64,000 bases of DNA from Staphylococcus condimenti (GTDB lineage Bacteria; Bacillota; Bacilli; Staphylococcales; Staphylococcaceae): the NCBI RefSeq assembly GCF_001618885.1, contig NZ_CP015114.1, positions 558,001-622,000 on the forward strand, written 5' to 3'. The position numbers and the translations under genes were made by a program. Under the pieces are notes generated by a model. That model worked only from the letters and a program-made list of their open reading frames with translations. It had not been told where the DNA came from and did not search any database. Positions 61,301 to 64,000 of this stretch are shown piece by piece (position 1 is the stretch's first letter; each line of letters starts with the position of its first letter).

Positions 61301-63543
61301 TTGAGTGCATTGTTTAAATCATCAGTAACTTGTTTCACTTGTTCAGGTGTAGCGTTCAAATCGCCCTCTACTTCTTGTCCTGCTTTCAATGCATCATCTA
61401 CCGCTTTGTCTTCAGGATCATTTATATCTAGATTATCTAATCCTACTGCAGTATCAAGTGCTTTTTCAAGTTCTGTTTTATCTGCTTTTTCTTTTAATCC
61501 ATCAATGAATTGATTAATTTCCTTTGTTTTTGCAATTGTTTCTGGCACACTTGCAGATGATGGATCATCTAAAATACTTTGTCCTTCAACAGCTGCTACT
61601 TTTAAAGGTGCAAAACTATCAGGAGTATATGCTGGCTCATCTGCAGCATTTGCTTTATTTACAGCTGCTCTCAAAGCTTCAATAGCATCAGCTGCAATTT
61701 TATTATTGATTTCATCTTCAAGATTCCATGTTGCTTCTTTAATTGCTTGCGGTTTTGCATCAGGGTCATTCTGAACAGCAATTGCAGCGTCTAGTGTATT
61801 TTTCAGTATTTGATCTGTAGCTGAATCATTCAATGGTTCTAAAGCCTTTGCTGCTTCAATTTGCTTCGTTAATTCTGATTTATCAGGCGCAAGTTGATTA
61901 ATTGCATCCTGGATAAGTTTTGTGGCAGCTTTTAATTGTTCTGGTGTAGCAGCATTATCTGCTGCTAGTTGCTTCCCAGCTTCTTTTGCTGTTTCTAATG
62001 GTTTAACAGATTCTGGAGTGAATTCAGCTTGTTCTATATTTTGTGCTGTATCAACCGCTTTATTCAACTCATCAAGTGCTGCTTGTTTATCCTTGGCAGC
62101 AGCATCTAGTGCATCTTGTTTGGCTTTTGCATCAAGTGCATCATTTAAATCTTTAGCTGCTTTTTCTACTTCTGCAGTTGTAGCATTTAAATCGCCCTCT
62201 ACATCTTGACCTGCTTTCAATGCATTATCAACCGCTTTATCTTCAGGATCGTTTTTATCTAAGTTATCAAACATAACTGCTTTATCAAGTGCTTCTTCAA
62301 GTTCTGTTTTATCAGGTTTACGTTCTAATTGATTGATTCCATCATTGATTTCTTTTACCGCTTCTTTAATTTCTTGAACACTGTATTTCGCACGTTCTAC
62401 TGGGTCATTAGATGTTGAAGATACAACTAATGTATTATATTTATCCACTATATCTTTAAGGTTTTGTGCAGTTTTTGGAGTATAGTATTCTGCTTTTTCT
62501 AATTTTGAACCTCTCTCTGCAACTGCAATTAATTCTTCCACAACATCTTGTCTTAATTTTTCTTGAATAGCTGTGTTCAATTTATTCTTACTATCATCAG
62601 CTGCTTGTTGACCCGCATTCAAATCATTATCTACATTTTTTGCTTCTGCTAATGCATCAATTAAGTTTTGATCTATTTGCTTATTTGGATCTAAGTTTGT
62701 AATGCTTTGTCCATCAGTTATTGCTTTTTCTAATTCACTTTTATCAGTTGGTACTGCACGAACTGCAAATTTAGGACTTTCGTCTTCTTTTCTGGGTAAA
62801 GTTGCTTGAGGTTTATATAAATCTTTTTCAGCAGTTTCACGATTAAGTAATAATTTAACTACTTCAGTTTTAATTTCTTCACTCGTTAATCCATCTGTAT
62901 CAATGACAGCCAACGCTTGATCAATTTCTGAACTTTTAAGTTGATCACTTAATTCTGTTTTAACTTTTTCTACCTTTTGTTCAGTAGATAAAATTTCTGC
63001 AGAATTATCTATACCTTCATAAAGCTTCGAGTTACTTTCTGTTCCTAATACATGTGGATTATTGGTTTCAGATTCAACTGTATCTGCTGTAGGTTGTTGG
63101 TTTGTATCGATTCCATTTTGTTGCTCACTATTTGGTTTTACATTTGATTCTTTTTGTTTTTCAGTTGATACAAATGCATTTTTATTTTCTTGTTTAGTAG
63201 AAGTGGTAGGTGTTGACGTTTCTGTAATTTCTTTGTTTAATTCCAAACCATTTTCTGATTTAACATCATTTATGTTATTTTCAAGTGTGCTATTTTCATT
63301 TTCCTTTGTTAATTGAGGCGGCGTTTCTTGTGTAGTTTCATTTTCGGGTTGTGGCAAAGTTTGTGCTTTTGTTGAATCATTTGCAACTTCAGCTACTGCT
63401 TTCTCACTTGTTTCTTCTGCTGCTTGAGCATCATTCTGACCTAAGAACAAAAGTGTTCCTAATAAAATTGAAGCTGTTCCGACAGTAAATTTTCTTATAG
63501 AATACTTGTTCTTTAAATTAGGTAAAAAATCCAGCTTTTTCAT
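58393..63543 (-). CDS. YSIRK/LPETG cell-wall-anchored repeat protein (FIVAR-like, Ebh-related)
   Basis: 1716 residues. The signal peptide carries [16 protein letters not shown] near residue 15 (YSIRK-G/S, septal secretion) and ends near NDAQA. An Asn/Thr/Glu-rich segment (about 40-250) follows. Then come about 1,300 residues of helical repeats in which a type-A module ([11 protein letters not shown]...[16 protein letters not shown]) of about 75 residues alternates with a type-B module ([12 protein letters not shown]...[16 protein letters not shown]) of about 65. The C-terminus has [11 protein letters not shown], a membrane helix and a KRKNEDKD tail for sortase A. FIVAR-type proteins bind fibronectin or other host or wall ligands; the ligand here is unknown. 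The start at MKKLDFLPN is chosen because GGGGG lies 8 bases upstream and the signal peptide begins there. Confidence 0.9.
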   Translation of the reverse strand: MKKLDFLPNLKNKYSIRKFTVGTASILLGTLLFLGQNDAQAAEETSEKAVAEVANDSTKAQTLPQPENETTQETPPQLTKENENSTLENNINDVKSENGLELNKEITETSTPTTSTKQENKNAFVSTEKQKESNVKPNSEQQNGIDTNQQPTADTVESETNNPHVLGTESNSKLYEGIDNSAEILSTEQKVEKVKTELSDQLKSSEIDQALAVIDTDGLTSEEIKTEVVKLLLNRETAEKDLYKPQATLPRKEDESPKFAVRAVPTDKSELEKAITDGQSITNLDPNKQIDQNLIDALAEAKNVDNDLNAGQQAADDSKNKLNTAIQEKLRQDVVEELIAVAERGSKLEKAEYYTPKTAQNLKDIVDKYNTLVVSSTSNDPVERAKYSVQEIKEAVKEINDGINQLERKPDKTELEEALDKAVMFDNLDKNDPEDKAVDNALKAGQDVEGDLNATTAEVEKAAKDLNDALDAKAKQDALDAAAKDKQAALDELNKAVDTAQNIEQAEFTPESVKPLETAKEAGKQLAADNAATPEQLKAATKLIQDAINQLAPDKSELTKQIEAAKALEPLNDSATDQILKNTLDAAIAVQNDPDAKPQAIKEATWNLEDEINNKIAADAIEALRAAVNKANAADEPAYTPDSFAPLKVAAVEGQSILDDPSSASVPETIAKTKEINQFIDGLKEKADKTELEKALDTAVGLDNLDINDPEDKAVDDALKAGQEVEGDLNATPEQVKQVTDDLNNALNAKKEQDTKDAEAKAKQDALDELNKALEAANTVNKTDYTPNTVTPLDDAVKAGETAKADANKTPEELKQAAKAINDAKDALKEKANKVALDQAIKTAEALNNLEPADTEDKAVQNALDKAKEVLADPNSEQNTVDEAKNTLNDALNAKKEQDAKDAANKEKQAALDELEKALEAAKAVNKTDYTPNTVTPLDDAVKAGETAKADINKTPEELKQAAKAINDAKDALKAKADKTELEKALDTAVGFDNLDLNDPEDKAVDDALKAGQEIEGDLNATPEQVKKAAESLNKALDAKAKQDAKDDADKEKQDALNELNAELEKANAVNKENYTPNSVETLADAVQDGQAIVDAPNDKTADEIKKTTQLVKDAQNALQTKADKTKLNEAIIKAEDKGVQEALDEAKKVQADPNADQNTVDAAKDALNNVVNVKQEQDAKDAEAKQDALDELNKALETAKTVNKADYTPNTVTSLDNAVKAGETAKADINKTPLELKQAAKAINDAKDALQTKADKTELEKALDVAVAFDNLDMNDPEDKAVDDALKAGQEVEGDLNATPEQVKKAADDLNKALNLKAEQDAKEAAEKVKQENKVDKTELDKSIEKAENINYYDPGDKEDATVLDALSNAKEVEAAADALQIDVDKAKSELDKALNAKAEQDAKEAAEKAKQENKVDKTELDKSIEKAENINYYDPGDKEDAAVLDALSNAIETAADPNISQTKVNEAVAALNSAIATKNAQDVKDALEAAKVKEEELDTGKTKEEFVNEEIVQPNNEYPIVDEDRVDQTIVDKPTTKPVEEIQTTTEDSKDKLAELQKAIDKVKIIPTSEYTQQSVESLEKAVKNGELLVKNSDELTIEEIQNALQIIEDAINSLEVKETTAVPTVENDAESKLTSNVENSDSNSTVKSNVKQNQTLTKEANHKAKNNKEKVLPETGENLTPINPIYASLMIAVGGLMMFYRKRKNEDKDSTEK
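59189..59595 (-). repeat. Near-identical tandem 243-base units in the LPETG gene
   Basis: Two copies of an 81-residue module ([20 protein letters not shown] ...) start 243 bases apart. About 160 bases in each copy (59189-59352 and 59432-59595) are nearly identical at the DNA level. A higher-order 435-base unit (145 residues, A plus B module) also recurs, with its phases near 60332, 60767 and 61202. These units can recombine and change the length of the protein. Confidence 0.8.
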
Positions 63544-63559
63544 TCGATGTCCCCCAAGA

Positions 63560-63599
63560 TAGGTAATTTTGATATCTATTAATATTATAATATTACCTA
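63560..63599. promoter_or_regulatory. Inverted repeat in the LPETG gene upstream region
   Basis: TAGGTAAT (63560-63567) and ATTACCTA (63592-63599) are a perfect 8-base inverted repeat flanking an A/T-only core that contains ATTATAAT. A further TTACCTA lies near 63666. This could be an operator pair around the promoter or an mRNA hairpin. Confidence 0.45.
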
Positions 63600-63633
63600 G
63601 CGAAATTGTATATGATACATCTCTTATATACAT

Positions 63634-63931
63634 TTAATCATTTTATATAAATTACTGAAAATTGTTACCTATTTTTATATGTAATATGCACCTGAAATAT
63701 GTTTGAGATACAAAATTGTAGCTTTTAAAACTATTCATATTTGCAACTCATGCTTTTGGGATCCATGAATGGGTATCAGTACCATTAAGGAATGTGAAGT
63801 TAAGTTTTCACTACTAGAACACTACTTATAGAAAAATTGAGCTATTGTTACTATAGATTAATCTTTTAGATCGCTGCTTTGTTTTTGATACTCGTATCTG
63901 CTTTATCTTTCATGCCTAGCTATTTTCGAAA
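63634..63931. other. Gene-free stretch right of the LPETG gene
   Basis: About 300 bases, A/T-rich, with no supported gene in any frame. It holds the upstream region of the LPETG gene and ends at a terminator for a minus-strand gene farther right. Confidence 0.6.
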
Positions 63932-63961
63932 TAAAAAAAGACTGCCCCATCATTGGGACAG
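63932..63961 (-). terminator. Terminator of a gene beyond the right edge
   Basis: CTGCCCCA and TGGGACAG form an 8-base stem (one wobble) with a 4-base loop. On the minus strand T7 follows. The gene it ends must lie at or beyond the last 40 bases. Confidence 0.75.
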
Positions 63962-64000
63962 CCTGCTCTTCTCGCATGTCTATTTGTCTAAAATTAACGA

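Noticed and set aside
59189..61513. CRISPR-like periodic repeats
   Set aside because: The repeats are in-frame protein modules of 81 and 145 codons with no short constant repeat and unique spacers.
58823..62209. Series of plus-strand frames opposite the LPETG gene
   Set aside because: They recur with the same period as the repeats of the real gene and are Ser/Ala/Phe-rich mirror translations.

Overview
The window is chromosomal DNA of a low-GC Firmicute. Gene content, gene order and protein sequences place it firmly in Staphylococcus: PolC, InfB, CodY, HslU and TopA read almost line by line like the S. aureus proteins. It is clearly not S. aureus. The species is not settled from sequence alone; a coagulase-variable or S. 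simulans/S. carnosus-like lineage is possible, but that is a guess.

About 0-50.7 kb is the conserved staphylococcal information-processing block, nearly all on the minus strand, so it is transcribed from high to low coordinates. In transcription order it holds rbgA-rnhB, sucC-sucD, topA, trmFO-xerC-hslV-hslU-codY, rpsB-tsf, pyrH-frr, uppS-cdsA, rseP-proS, polC, rimP-nusA-ylxR-ylxQ-infB, then rbfA-truB-ribF, rpsO, pnp, rnjB, ftsK-ymfC-ymfF-ymfH-ymfI, ymfK-rodZ-like-pgsA, cinA and the first codons of recA. Terminators and promoters split this block into many short operons.

The striking departure is at 17.2-20.9 kb. The usually contiguous infB-rbfA pair is separated by three genes: a secreted von Willebrand factor-binding protein (coagulase-type prothrombin activator), a staphylococcal superantigen-like protein (SSL), and a small VOC-fold protein. 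These are host-interaction genes set inside a translation-factor cluster. The islet carries its own terminators, a possible SaeR-type site before the SSL gene, and a near-consensus promoter that now serves rbfA.

From 50.8 kb rightwards the content is accessory: an orphan phosphonoacetaldehyde hydrolase, a frameshifted GyrI-like protein, a FecB-like binding protein without signal peptide, a divergently transcribed YfhO-family membrane protein, an unrecognised 543-residue protein, and a 1716-residue YSIRK/LPETG wall-anchored protein built of alternating helical repeats.

Three genes (ymfF, trmFO and the GyrI-like gene) each appear to lack one base, in a homopolymer or short repeat. They are either real lesions or assembly errors. 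Two leaders (rimP-nusA and polC) have a promoter followed by an intrinsic-terminator-like hairpin before the gene, which suggests attenuation. dprA, usually found next to topA, is absent; a gene-free stretch with several hairpins occupies its place.
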